From Perca fluviatilis (lineage: Eukaryota > Chordata > Actinopteri > Perciformes > Percidae): 64,000 bases of DNA. Numbering within the stretch: position 1 is the first letter of the stretch; the number at the start of each line of letters is the position of its first letter. The translations under genes and the position numbers were made by a program. Below are positions 22,120-34,590 of this stretch, in pieces. A model generated the notes under the pieces. It did no database searches and was not told where the DNA came from. It saw only the letters and a list, made by a program, of their open reading frames with translations. The stretch is taken from positions 31,212,785-31,276,784 of the forward strand of contig NC_053116.1 of assembly GCF_010015445.1 (NCBI RefSeq). Direction: 5' to 3'.

Positions 22120-22985
22120 AGCATCCTTGAATGCACTGCGTTGGTCTCGTCTCGCAATTGACCGCATTTTAACTAGGGCTGCACAATTAATCGCAATTGT
22201 ATCGAAATTGCAATATGGACTAGTGCAATATCCAAATTGCAGGGGAGCACAATATTTTTTAAAGGCAAAATATGTGTCAAACCATTCTGAATGAAGTATT
22301 GTGTTGCTGCAGAGTCTACAAATCGTATCCTACAGACTAAAGAAAAAAATCTTTGTTTGGTACAGATCCTTGCAAAAAAATCAACCTATAATCATTTTAG
22401 TTTCTTTCAATGTTAATCATTTTCAATGAAAATGAGAATAATGATGCAAAAACGATCATTCCCTCCAATATCGTGAATCATATCGCAATCGCAATATCAG
22501 TCAAAATAATCGCAATTAGATATTTTCCTCATATTGCACAGCCCTAATTTTAGCTCGGTATTGTCTCGGTCTCGGATAAAGAGGACTCAGGATTTTATTT
22601 CAAGACCGGTCAAGACAGACTGCAGGGATTTAATAAATTGTCTGGGAGGTATCAGTCAAATCCTTGGTAATACAATTTGGCTACCTAAACCATAAGTAGT
22701 TTATTTCCCAAACAACATCTAAAAGAAAACTGATATTAGCTATACATTAGTTATTATTTAGTTGTGTATATTTTGTATGCTATGTCAATAAAAGAAGTGA
22801 ATGAAGAAGAATCCTAATTTGTTTTCTGTGGATGTTTTTTATAGAAATGTGGATCTTTCAGATCAATTTCAGGAGTGCCTATGGTTAGTATTTCTCACAT
22901 TTTAGACATTTCTTGTCTCGGTCTCGATACACTCTGAGCTTGGTGATGACTTGGTCTTGATTTAGGTAGTCTTGACAACAACACT
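22120..22985. mobile_element. Older repeat with TCTCGGTCTCGG ends, split by a hAT
   Basis: gtctcgtctcgc at the left and tcttgtctcggtctcgatac at the right, plus an internal tgtctcggtctcgg, indicate one dispersed element. A hAT MITE is inserted at 22174-22546. Borders are approximate. Confidence 0.4.
22174..22546. mobile_element. hAT-type MITE, 8-bp TSD (7/8), nested
   Basis: The left end tagggctgcacaattaatcg and the right end catattgcacagcccta are inverted. The flanks ATTTTAAC (22166-22173) and ATTTTAGC (22547-22554) differ at one base. The interior is rich in TCGCAAT words and has no coding capacity. Confidence 0.85.
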
Positions 22986-23849
22986 GGTGTGCTGCATCTC
23001 ATTCTCTTGTTGTCTCTCTTCTCGTTCATCACTCTGGAGTGTGTCCACCAGTGTGTGTCCACCACTGCACACACAGGATTAGGTTCAGGTTTAGATGAAG
23101 CTTTCAATTTGTGCTAAAGCCACAACTGGGTGGCACTTCAGCTGAACTCAGGAGCACCTGGAGAAGAATAGTGGGGGGTTTTGGCACAACTTTACCAACT
23201 AACAAGGTGCATGGAGAGGCAAAAGGAGTCTAGAAAGGTCAAACTTCAGTAACACTTGTAGTATACAGAACAACTTATGTGGTTCTCTCAAATGTCACAC
23301 TAGGCGGGCATGGAGAATGGACGTATCCCATTAGGATGCTTATTCTAGGTTAAAGGTTTAAAAAATGTCACTTAGAACAAAAAGGTCAGAGGCAGAGCTG
23401 AACAAAATGATATCCTACATGTGTGATGAAAACCAAACAGAAGTGAGGCAGAAGGCATTACAAATGTAGCCCTCATCTGAACATAAAATATCCTGGAAAG
23501 AACTTCAAACAACCCCCATTTATGTGTCCAGGTGTGCTTAAAATTGTCTTTAAACTATTTTTAGAACCATGCGGTCTCTTATCCAACATGACAGCACACT
23601 TACCTCTCTGGCATTACAGGCGAAGTGTGTCCAAATATCAGCCCTCCGAGCCATCATCATGCCACTCTCAGATGTCAGCCAAGCTCAGAAAATGGATGGT
23701 GTGTAGCTCCAGCACTGAAGCTTCTGCTGGTGTTAAGGGAAGAGAAATGCAGGCAGTGTCCAATGACAATGAGAAACACATGAACAAGACTGTGTGCACA
23801 TGTTTTTATGGGTCAGTCAACATCAACTTTTGTCTTGTCTTTTTTTGTT

Positions 23850-23899
23850 AGTTTATGATTTAGAGTTTGTTGTCAGTTTATGATTTAGAGTTTGTTGTT
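23850..23899. repeat. 25-bp tandem duplication
   Basis: agtttatgatttagagtttg plus ttgtc is repeated back to back with one change at the last base. Confidence 0.9.
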
Positions 23900-24213
23900 T
23901 GTTTTTAGCCACGCCCTAGGGATGGCAATGTCGGTCGGTCGGCCGGCTCGCCACTTTGATCCAGATTGAAACAACTATCACGTGGACATGTGGACAGTTT
24001 ATTTGCCATGGCCAAAAGCTTGTGAAGAAACTCTGTGCAATCTATGTGAACACTGCACCACAAAGGGGTTCTGCTATGAGGCAACGAGCCTAAAGAGTCA
24101 TTTCCTGGCCGTATGGTGCACCCTTGTTATTAGTGTAATGTAATGTTATTGGTGTCTCCTCCCGCTGTGGCTCTTTTTACCTGCACATAGTGGCCTGGCT
24201 GTGGCTGTCACTG

Positions 24214-24625
24214 GAGTCTATATCCACGACGTTCCACTTCCAGGATTTCTCCGGTTCCGCAAAAGATTTCGCCGGATTTCACTATTTCCGGCCGTATGTC
24301 CGTCACCTTCCTCTTTCTTTGTGTTGTAATTTTAAACTCTGGTGGATTTATGAGGATTATGGTTAACTGCCTCCTCAGATCTCAGCAGAGTAAATTGAGA
24401 CAGCTAGCTATCCAATCTGAGTCTTCTGTTGCACAACTACAACAACCTTTGAACGTACATGTTCCACCAAAACTGGAGGCTATTTTGCAGAGGCACCGTG
24501 GCTCCGTCCGGCGCTTAGCACCGCCCAAGACGATTGTAATTGGTTTAAAGAAATGCCAATAAACCAGAGCATGTAGACCCTCCTTCGCAGGGCTGTGGAG
24601 GAGGGTCTGGCAATGCGAGACTACC
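24214..24625. mobile_element. Dispersed DNA element, copy A (inverted relative to copy B)
   Basis: Runs from agtctatatccacgacgttc to ggtctggcaatgcgagac-tac. GTCACTG lies at both flanks (24207-24213 and 24626-24632). It is the reverse complement of 25334-25764 over most of its length and related to 42102-42373. Non-coding. Confidence 0.7.
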
Positions 24626-25024
24626 GTCACTGTGACCACACAAGCTCTGATTGGATCATGCAACCTCCCTTCAACCTGGCAGGAAAGCAGGGATAGCGTT
24701 CAGATGTAACACACACAGCCTCAGATTAACTCCTTTCACCCTGCCTCCTTCTCAGCCTCGCTCTTTTAATCTCCCTTGATCTCATTTTGGCACCTCTCTC
24801 AATCTCTCTTATTCTAGTGTGCAGGATGTGGTCTCATCGAAACCCACATCTAAGGATTTTTATCCATTTTGACACACCCCCTGCTGGTCACTCCAGTTTT
24901 CTTATTTTGTCTTATTGTCATGCTTTCTTCTTGACAAACATCCTGTATGTGCGTCTTAATATTAGCACCCCCTCAGTTCCCCTGGGCAGTGACTGGCCTT
25001 TTTCCTCAGAGTCTCCACATTCTC

Positions 25025-25092
25025 TCCTCCTCCTCCTCCTCCTCCTCCTCCTCCTCCTCTCCTCCTCCTCCTCCTCCTCCTCCTCCTCCTCA
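25025..25092. repeat. (TCC)n microsatellite
   Basis: About 22 TCC units with one slip at 25060. Confidence 0.96.
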
Positions 25093-25333
25093 TTCTTTGT
25101 TCCCTCCATCATCTCGCTCTTCTGCCTCCCTCTCCTTCCACATTGTTTGGCACGCAAAGCTCCTTCACCGCAGTTCTGCCACATGTGATCTTGTCACTCA
25201 GTGTCCTCACTTCACGCCTGCCTGGCTCAGTCACCCTGTCCGACCTCCACAGAGGAGACAGTAGTAATATAAAGCAAACAAAAGCGGGGCAACTGTCATC
25301 CTCAGCTCTGGTAGGCTGAGGTGGGGTGGAAGT

Positions 25334-25764
25334 AGTCTCGCATTGCCAGACCTTCCTCCGCAGCGCTGCTTGTCCACACAGAATTCTGTGATGAAAGAAA
25401 AACGTGCTCTGGTTTATTGGCATTTCTTTAAACCAATCACAATCGTCTTGGGCGGTGCTAAGCGCCGGACGGAGCCACGGTGCCTCTGCAAAATAGCCTC
25501 GGGAAGGAACTTGTTTTGGTGTAACGTGTACGTTCAAAGGTTGTTTTAGTCGTGCAACAGAAAACTCAGATTGGACAGATAGTCTAGCTAGCTGTCTGGA
25601 TTCAACCTGCAAAGATCTGAGGAGGCCGTTAGTCCTCATAAATCCACCGGAGTTTAAAATTACAACACAAAGAAAGAGGAAGGTGACGGACATCCGGCCC
25701 GAAAAGAATTCCATCTGGCAGAACGAGAGCAATCCCGGAAGTGGAACATCGTGGATATAGACTA
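25334..25764. mobile_element. Dispersed DNA element, copy B, perfect 10-bp TSD
   Basis: Starts agtctcgcattgccagacc and ends cgtggatatagacta. GGGTGGAAGT flanks both sides exactly (25324-25333 and 25765-25774). A 9-10-bp duplication fits Mutator-like elements, but no transposase is present. A 222-residue open frame on the - strand runs through it and lacks any domain. Confidence 0.75.
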
Positions 25765-25779
25765 GGGTGGAAGTCACTC

Positions 25780-26640
25780 CAACAACACTCTGTTAGGGAA
25801 ATCAAGGCTACCCCAAAGGAAATCATGACTTCAGATTTTGTGTTTGGTCACAGTCAGTTTAAGCCCCTTTTACTGAGATAATTTAATTGCTGTTATCTTG
25901 AGATGTCAAACATTTTGGGCTTTTTTCGCTGCATCGTTGCTCAAGAGTTTATCCTAGTTTAGTCTAACTCAACTGACTGAACTTTAGTCACAGTCAGACC
26001 CAGGCACTGTGTCAACAACATATAAAAATGTCACAATTGAGAAGAAAATAGCCAGAAAAAAAACGGCATTTTTTACATGCATTTTATCTTGAGATAATGA
26101 CATATTTATGATCACTAGAAAATAGTATGCAATATATGGATATTGTTATCCTGAAACTGATCAGAAATAAATAAAATGAGAATTCTAAGACTTTAATTAC
26201 TTTAATTTCTCTTTAGTGTACTAGTATACTTTATGTTGTGATTCGTGTAAAGACACTTGGAGATTTTTTTTACTGTCAATTGAGAGTGTTTATTGTTATA
26301 TCACCTCTATTTTCCCTCTCTCTACACTACTGCAATTTTGCTGAGCGGATCACATAGCTGTTTTTAATCTAATAATCTAATAAAAACACAATATTGGAAA
26401 CACAACAATTCACACACTTCCACAACAAAAACTCCACTGTGTTGAATCTGTCCCAGGACTGTCCTTGGTTGCTGAATGCTTGCTGTCACACAGCTGTCCT
26501 GCATCTCTGCTCTCTTTTGTTTTAACTGTCTTATATATTTACTCTCTGTGCCGTAACCAATGCGTTGCAGTGGTACTTAAAAGGATCATTATTATTTTTA
26601 ACCTACCCTGACACTCAGGGCCTGAAATTAACATCTGCCA
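25780..26640. other. Intergenic, no gene seen
   Basis: AT-rich sequence. At 26617-26640 a fragment starting cagggcctgaaattaac resembles the end of the element at 62469. Confidence 0.45.
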
Positions 26641-26652
26641 ACCCACCAAATA

Positions 26653-26790
26653 ACATCAGAATCAGAATCAGAATCAGCCTTATTGGCCAGGTTTGCGCAA
26701 ACAAACGAGGAATTTGACTCTGGTTAATCTTTGCTCTCAAAGTACAACACTCACTTAACATATACGAATAAAAACAGAAAGGACAGTAAG
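26653..26790 (-). mobile_element. Likely non-LTR retrotransposon 3' end, with (TGATTC)n tail
   Basis: On the - strand it ends in tandem TGATTC units preceded by GCCAATAAGGCTGAT, resembling a widespread fish LINE 3' terminus (from memory). Non-coding here. Confidence 0.5.
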
Positions 26791-26919
26791 AAATATAAAA
26801 AAAATAATAATAATAAAAATAATTTTAAAAATCAGGAGTTACCAGCAAATGTAACGTGTTCTGAATCAAATTGTAACACGCATTTATAATGTTGTGGTGA
26901 TAATAACATATTGGTGAAC

Positions 26920-28166
26920 TTAAAGGGTAAGTACCGTTTTTTTCAACCTGGACCCTATTTTCCTATGTTTTTGTGTGTAAGTGACTGATAGAAGCAACAA
27001 TCTTTGAAACTGGTCCAGTATTATGATATGTGTATATACATATGTGTATGTGTATATGTGTATATATGAATATATTTGTATTCATGTATTTCTCCGAATG
27101 ATTTTTATATGCGACAGGAAGATGTTTGTTAAATAATTAAATTTGTGGTGTCTTGTAATCCCATGTGGGATAGGCCAAAATGTTTGGCATGACACAGAAA
27201 TAAAACATAACTAACTAACTAACTAACATTAAGCGTGAATGCTGTAACCGGCAGAGACACAATGTGCATCGTCAATTTGGTCCACTAAAAGTGCTTTATT
27301 TTGCCACTGAAAGGCTTAGATTAGTGTCGGACAACATTATAGAAATAATCCCTACAGAGGCAGGCCTTCTTAAAACCTCTTTAAGACCTTTCTGTTTAAC
27401 CAGAAACAGCTCTGAGATCGCTAGCCACCAGACTCCATTGAAACAATGAAAACATGTGGCTGGTTAGCTCAGTTGGTAGAGTGGGAGCACACGTGCAGAA
27501 GTTTATTCCTCAATGCAAAAGGTCCACGGTTCAAATCAGACCTGTGATGGTTTTCCTGCATGTCTTTCCCCCCTCTCTCTCAGCTTTTCTATCCAATAAA
27601 GGCAGCAATGTCCCCGCCCAAAAAATGAAAACACTTTTAGCGTGTATAGAGCCAACATATTTTCACATGTAAATTGGTAAACTATGTGTTTATTTCAACC
27701 ACAACTAGAGTTGTGATGGTTGGAAAATGGGAAAGACAACCCAAGATGACTTTTCATAGTTTTATTTGGTTTCTGTCGAAGTGTATTTTACGATGCTAAA
27801 TGTTTATTTACATGGAGTCCAGTGGCTTTAGCGAACGCAATTTCTCTGATGTTTTTATGTTAAAAAAAAGGATCTTACTCTTTAACAGAAAGGTCGGCCT
27901 CCCTAGAAATCCTTTCCTTAATGTTGACACTTAGAATATTAATCTGAGCCTGTCAGTGGCAAAACGAGCACTTTTGTGATCTTAAATACAAGCTGGACAA
28001 TTGCCCTATTAACTTACATTGTAGCTTGTTTCGCCGCTGCCAACTGCAGCGATTTGACTTAATACTGGACCGATGTCAAAGATGGTTGTTCCCATCAGTC
28101 GCTTAGACACAAAAACATAGGAAAAAAGGGTTCCAGGTTGAAAAAAAAACGGTAGTTACCCTTTAA
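26920..28166. mobile_element. TTAA-flanked element with about 60-bp inverted ends
   Basis: The left end ttaaagggtaagtaccg, tttcaacctggaccctattt, tcctatgtttttgtgt is matched on the reverse strand at 28090-28166. TTAA is at both edges. The interior holds a LINE-like tail with ACTA units (27115-27231) and a SINE (27455-27623). It has no transposase frame. Confidence 0.8.
27455..27623 (+). mobile_element. tRNA-derived SINE with 10-bp TSD
   Basis: The head TGTGGCTGGTTAGCTCAGTT plus GGTAGAG is an A box and CGGTTCAAATC a B box, with an odd insert between them. A C/T-rich body and ccaataaaggcagcaatg follow. AATGAAAACA flanks both sides exactly (27445-27454 and 27624-27633). Cloverleaf pairing is poor, so it is a SINE and not a tRNA gene. 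Confidence 0.85.
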
Positions 28167-28924
28167 AGACGTAATCATATCTGCAATTACTGACATTAAT
28201 TATTAATTAATTAAGTATACATGAGAACTTACAAATTAAATTAAAAACAGCAAATATGGTATTATTTTTCAGGATTAGGTTCAGGCTTTGAGCACCACAA
28301 GCCAAGTTCCATCTAGTTCCATTGTGTTAGAGAGAAGGCAGACATGTCTTCGGCCAATAACTACAACACCGGGCAACTCACACCAAAACGATCTAGATTG
28401 ATGAAAAAAAACTACAGGTAAGAGGAAACATATGTTTTGATTTTTGGGAGAACTGTCTCTTAAAGTTTTTTGTTAGCATTAAATCATATTCTTTTCAGAT
28501 TCCTTATCCTAAAATGTTAACATTAGTTGCAAGTGTCTTCATAAAATACTGAAGATAAAGTTATATTATGTGCTTGAACCTTCCACTTTCAGCTTGGCTT
28601 TCTTGCAGATTGGATTTTGTTTCCCTCCATAATAAAACTATGGACATGTCACTAATCACAATAACTGGTATCCTGACTCACTCACCAATATCACATTCAA
28701 TCAAAATCCATCCATACATCAATAATGATATGGCTGAATGTTAAACTGAACATGTTAGAACACGTATATTCATTATTTTAATTAATATGTTGCAACGTGC
28801 AATGCAATGAAGATCCTTTCAGTCAAACTAAACTGATGTTTGGAATGCTATGCGACAAAGATAGAGATCATAGTTGTTGATGGTATACATTATGCCACAG
28901 ATCACTTACAATGTGATAGTTTTG
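28167..28924. other. Intergenic, no gene seen
   Basis: AT-rich non-coding sequence. Confidence 0.45.
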
Positions 28925-29435
<511 letters not shown>

Positions 29436-29439
29436 GAAC

Positions 29440-30340
29440 TCAATCAAATATGTCAAACTTACACACGTTAGATCATGTATTATTATCAAATCATTTAAAA
29501 AGCATAATACACGTATCCATAAGCATATTCAATTCTAACCATATGTAAAAATAAAAAATAAAATAAATAAGTTTTTATGAGCTACCTGCTTCAAATTTGG
29601 TTTCGATTTTAGTCATCCTGACTTAATTTAATCTGAGTCATACACGGCACTAGGCCCAGAAACAGGCCTGTGATTTATTCTGGGTCCTAAACTATATTTT
29701 AAGAAAACACACAGTTCTAACAGACAGCTGCTGAACACATGGCTGGTCCATCCATATTAATATATATATATATCTTTTTTTTTTTTTCTCGACACTTAGC
29801 CTGACAAGTGCCCTATTTTCCCAGCATTAAATGAGGTGCTAAAAACCCAGGAAACAAGAGTTATAAAAAAAAGAGCTTGTAGGGAGAGTAATGATGACCA
29901 ACAGGCCAAAAACATCCTTGTTTTTTGCTAAAATACGTTCATTGGGGCTTTAATAATAATTATTTTGTAAATAGAAACTTTTGATTGAACATAATTAAAA
30001 GAATACGCACAAATCAGTGTCCATCCTGCTATTTTCTTAAGCCAATTCTGTGTGTTGACATTTTACAGATGCAAGACTTTTACCCAACAGCATCATTATG
30101 CATCCTCACACTCCAGGAGCCACTTACCAATGGGAGACTCACTCGAAAAAAGAGCTCTATTCAAACACCATGCAACACAAACACTGCTCATTCATTCCTG
30201 TGGAGCAGAAAGAGCTCTAAATCTGTCTGAAGCTGTGTTTTTACTCCCAGACTCCCTCCAGGTGGGACACCTCTGATCAAACCCACAGACTGCATACTGT
30301 CCCGAGGAGAACTCCCACAGACAGGCTTATACTGTAAGTG
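29440..30340. other. Intergenic, no gene seen
   Basis: Contains a short AT repeat and T run (29758-29788). The open frames at 29985-30276 have no recognisable domain. Confidence 0.45.
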
Positions 30341-30344
30341 AAGA

Positions 30345-30360
30345 CTGTGTGTGTGTGTGT

Positions 30361-30453
<93 letters not shown>
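30345..30453. repeat. (GT)n microsatellite
   Basis: About 54 GT units with one GTAT interruption near 30364. Confidence 0.97.
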
Positions 30454-30456
<3 letters not shown>

Positions 30457-30989
30457 AGACTGTCAGAGAAATAAAACTGAGACATAATGAAAAGCATCTA
30501 AGGCAAAAAAAATACCTGTATGTGTGTTACATTCTTGACTTTAATGACATATAACAGAATAAATATGTATTACCAAATAAATTTGTAGGACAAAGACAAT
30601 TTGTAAGATATGTGTTGGTAGAGATGAAGGGATTTGCTGTATTTATGCTTTCAGTTGTTTCACGAAAATTCTCACACCAACAGAAAATGGATGCACGGGT
30701 CATAATAATGTAGATTTACCATTTCCATTGTTGTAAAACAGCAGACTGTGCAGGGTTTGGTCACAGGGGAGAGTGTTGATGAGATTAGTGACAGAGGTCA
30801 CAGAGATGGTCTCACAAACAGATGTTAACTCAGGAAGCCTTCATGACCTCTGGTTTTCTGGAAAAGGAATGCTAATCAATGTTGCCCTTCTCTATCTTGT
30901 AACCACATCATCATCAGCGTGATCTACAGTGCGCTAATTGCAACAGTGAGGGTTGTGGTGAGTTAGTCTTTTTAGTATAACATAGATCT

Positions 30990-31160
30990 CTGTGGTTGTA
31001 TTTACGGTGTATATTACCTTTTGTCTAATGTTGTTTTACTGCACTAGCTGTATCTATGTTTCAATGTCTTGTATCGTCTCGCCTCCTGTAGCTGCCTCTT
31101 GGCCAGGTCGTCATTGTAAATGAGATTTGGTTCTCAACTGACTTATCTGGTAAAATAAAA
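30990..31160 (+). mobile_element. LINE 3' terminus
   Basis: The segment ending ggccaggtcgtcattgtaaa, tgagatttggttctcaactg, acttatctggtaaaataaa resembles a common fish LINE 3' end (from memory). It has no ORF. Confidence 0.5.
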
Positions 31161-31440
31161 ATGTCTAAAGTAAAGAAAAACATCCATAGCATTTCAAGGA
31201 GGTTTGAAATAAAACAACAATCTGGCTACAGTCCCGCTGAAGGTGATTTTGACTTGTCTTGTACGAGGAAAGGCACAGGTGAAATTGCATTAACGATGGC
31301 TCAGTTCCATTACGTGTGTCAAATTCTCATTTGTCAGTTACCAGGTTATCTGATTGGTCAACAAGACATTTAGAACGTGCACAAATCAGCATGAAAGCAC
31401 AATCAGGGTACATCCCATGTCCCTTATTTGATAGCGACTC

Positions 31441-31480
31441 GCTCCTCGCTCCTCGCTCCTCGCTCCTCGTTCCTCGCTCC
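31441..31480. repeat. 7-bp tandem repeat (GCTCCTC)
   Basis: About five to six heptamer units with one substitution. Confidence 0.9.
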
Positions 31481-32050
31481 TTGGCTGTAATAAATCACAA
31501 ACCACACTGGGACACACAGAAGCTCTCCAGCATATTTACATAAAGGGATTCATTGGATTAAACAATTTAACAACGCTCTGGAGTTAAGTTTTAATGTTAA
31601 AAATAGACTGCTACATGTGAAGTTTGTGGACTTATGGTAGCTGAATCTGTCGATAGAAAAAAGAATTCAGCAGATATCTTAGATACAACAAGATGGAGAT
31701 AGCAAAGCAGTTTTGTGTTTATACTGTATGTGCAGTATTTATTCAGTCTGGGAAATTCCACGATCTCTACATAGCTAACGTTAAGCTTAAGTTGGCTGAC
31801 TAAACAGGGAGGGACTAGAAATCAACCGAATTGCCCCACAATATGAATACAATTTGATTATACAGTATCTTTTATTTTGTTGGTAACCGTTGTATGTATA
31901 ATTGCAATATTACACTAGAGGGTGTGATTTATCGTCATAATATTGGTAGTTCAGTGATGCTTACGGACCTTGGCGCAAACGCCTCAGTCTTGGCCATATC
32001 ACTATTAGGCCAATAATAACATTAAATCCCACCCTCTCGTATAATATTGC

Positions 32051-32424
32051 TTAAAGCTTTAGTGTGTAACTTTTTGATATTAATGAACGTCCGTTACATT
32101 CAAGCCATTGCCAAAATGAGTTGCTACAAAGCTAATTAAGACTATCAGCTCCACACAACTCTCTCTGTATTTCTCAGTATGGCCATGTTCAGGAGATTGT
32201 GGCGTCCGGTGACATTCCCGCACAGAAGCTTGAGTGAAGATAATTACCTCTTCTGAAGAGTCCATCATGTTTTTTTAATTCTCCGTGTCCTCCTTGGCTA
32301 CTAGCAACTGTGTGGACGAGGAGCAAGAGCGGAAGGCTTGTATCATGTGGACGCGCCGACAGTGTTGTTGTCATTACTTAGAATTCCTCATGGGGGCGAC
32401 AGCAACTACGCACTATAGCTTCAA
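32051..32424 (+). mobile_element. Harbinger-associated MITE, full-length copy
   Basis: The left end ttaaagctttagtgtgtaac and the right end cactatagcttcaa are imperfect inverted repeats. Shares long blocks with 6599-6913 (inverted), and its last 90 bp with 1836-1927, where a HARBI1-like remnant precedes it. Confidence 0.7.
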
Positions 32425-32559
32425 TTACACTTGTGCTTTTCGTGCTATCACATGCAAAACACATTTCAGTTTTTTACTAAACACATGAGATTTAATGTGT
32501 GTGTACTGCATATTAGTGAGTTTAAGAAATGCTACTAGTCGTTTTTTTTGTTTTTGTTT

Positions 32560-32715
32560 TACTTTTGGACAGAGCAAGGCCAACTTTTCTCTCGACAAGT
32601 CCATATGCTTGGCTGCTAGCTTCATATTTAGCGTAGCGACATTAGTGTGGTATCGATATTCTCATCCAAGAAAGCAAAAAAGCATGTTTCCCAAAAGGCA
32701 AAGTAGTCCTTTGAC
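32560..32715. mobile_element. Decayed partial copy of the 6076-type MITE
   Basis: Shares tagcttcatattt, gtatcgatattctcatc and aagcatgtttcccaaaa words with the inverted form of 6076-6535. The left end is lost. Confidence 0.4.
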
Positions 32716-34229
32716 CTGTGGTCATTACAGTAACACAGTTTCACCAGAACATAATTATTTTTGGCCAACAGAAAAGCTAATTATGCTATTTCTTCCGCTA
32801 AGAAAGTTATTTCCCAAAGTGTGAAAGTTTATTCCTGACTTTGCAGTTGAATAGTATACAGTAAGTTACATCATTACCTTTGAGAAAATAATATTTTGTC
32901 TTACTCTTTCCCAAAGTTTAAATGATTTCTAATTTATTAGTTCAAGTCGTGGCAATTTGCATCACAGCATCTCAAAACAGTTTCTCAGGGTTTCTACCCT
33001 GGATGAACAGTTCTTCCTGGGATTCCTCTTGTCCGATTGGCTTAGAAAGTCTTGGCCTGTAATCCATTCCAGGTAAGGGTAGGTTAAGTGGTGTTCTAAC
33101 AGAGGAACAGTGTTAATGGTCTCATTTTAGCACTTTAAGAGTTGTGTGACCACACACTGGACTTCATGCTCTTTATTTGTAAGAGGTCTGTGGTGACTGA
33201 AAGCCCCTGAGTAATGTCAGAATTTTAACCAAGATTAAAGATTTTCTATTTTTATGCCTCCAAATTACAAGAAGTCAGTGTTTCCTGCCAGGGTGGAAAA
33301 GCTTTTGGAGCGGCATCATGAGACATTAACTTTCCACTGAACTCCAGACTAATGAGGTTCCTTTGAGGTTGGCAGCTTCTTAAGACAGCGTGGGTGACCC
33401 CCTGCAACCATTCAAAGGAAGGGATATTAGATTAGTAACTTAATTTCTGACTAGATCCTCAGTCTTGTTTCACCATTTATAATTAAAATCACCATTGGTG
33501 GCTGCCAAATGAAACACACGTGTATACTGTAGTGTACACACAAGTACACTGTAAAAAAAGGTGTTTCATTTTTTTGTCAGCAATACCTGTTATTTCATGT
33601 TGTGTCAACAAAAACAATATTTTTGTCCAAGGGACTTGAAACATTGCATTGTTCTGACTCCTATAATTGCAAGATGCCAGTTGATATTACAAATTATTTT
33701 TGTACCGTCAACTATTATTGTTAAGTTGGCAGCAGAATCCAGAAAGAGTTGCTAAAACTGAAAATAATTCATGCAACTATTTCACTCGATACTCTTTAGT
33801 TGATGCAACTAAGCACTTTTTACAGTGTATAGTGGCCCTTAGTCACAGGTTGAATGTCTATGTGTTGTATTCAGTGCAATCGAAGGATTGTTTCATGTGA
33901 GCTGTTTTTTTTATCACCCATAAAAAAGCAAAGAATAAGGAAAAGAGAAAACACTGTTTTATGTAGACGACCTGAGATTCCACAACTTCCGCAAAACAGA
34001 AAATGTTTTTTTCCTCAGAATTATGATTAATTACTGTATGCATATATTTACTGTATGTGTCTGTGTTTAATGTCTGTGGCTTTAAATAAATACATAAAAG
34101 AGTAAGTGTGTAGTGAGGCGGCGGGTAAGTACATACAGGAGTGATTGAGTAAATAAGAAACCGCATAACTACATATAACCCCAGTAAATAGGAGTGCATG
34201 CACAGTGAGAGCAGCTATAGATGAAATAA
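32716..34229. other. Intergenic, no gene seen
   Basis: AT-rich sequence. No exon with recognisable protein similarity. Confidence 0.45.
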
Positions 34230-34590
34230 TAGCCTCTTTCCGACCGAAGTAGTTACAGGAACGTAGTTATAGGAACAGTCCACTTCTAAACAGTTCTACT
34301 AACTACTCTCCCCCAAAACCGGTTTTGACATTTGCATTCACACTGGCCAAGTGGCCATAGGAACTGACCTTTTGTTATTATAATCACAGCCATCTAACCA
34401 CCACTATGCGGAAAGGGGAAAAGGGAAAAGACCCTGCCCTGAAGTAAGAGCTGAAAGAGTTACAGGAACTGTGGCCAGAGGAACTTAATAATCCCCAAAT
34501 TGGTCCAGTTGGAACAGGAGAAAAAAAAAAGGGTTCTATGAACGTTATGTTCTAGGAACTGCAAAAATCCCTCCGGTCTGAAAGCGGCTA
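34230..34590. mobile_element. MITE with TA-flanked inverted ends
   Basis: The left end tagcctctttccgaccgaag and the right end cctccggtctgaaagcggcta are imperfect inverted repeats beginning and ending with TA, as for Tc1/mariner-type duplications. It is non-coding. The superfamily is tentative. Confidence 0.6.

Noticed and set aside
25109..25777. 222-residue - strand open frame
   Set aside because: It runs through a dispersed repeat (copy B) and has no domain or splice context.
27455..27560. Second tRNA gene candidate (GGTTAGCTCAGTTGGTAGAG ... GGTTCAAATC)
   Set aside because: The arms do not pair into a cloverleaf and the unit continues into a SINE body with its own 10-bp TSD.
31441..31480. 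Possible CRISPR-like array
   Set aside because: It is a simple 7-bp tandem repeat without spacers in a vertebrate genome. No cas genes are present.
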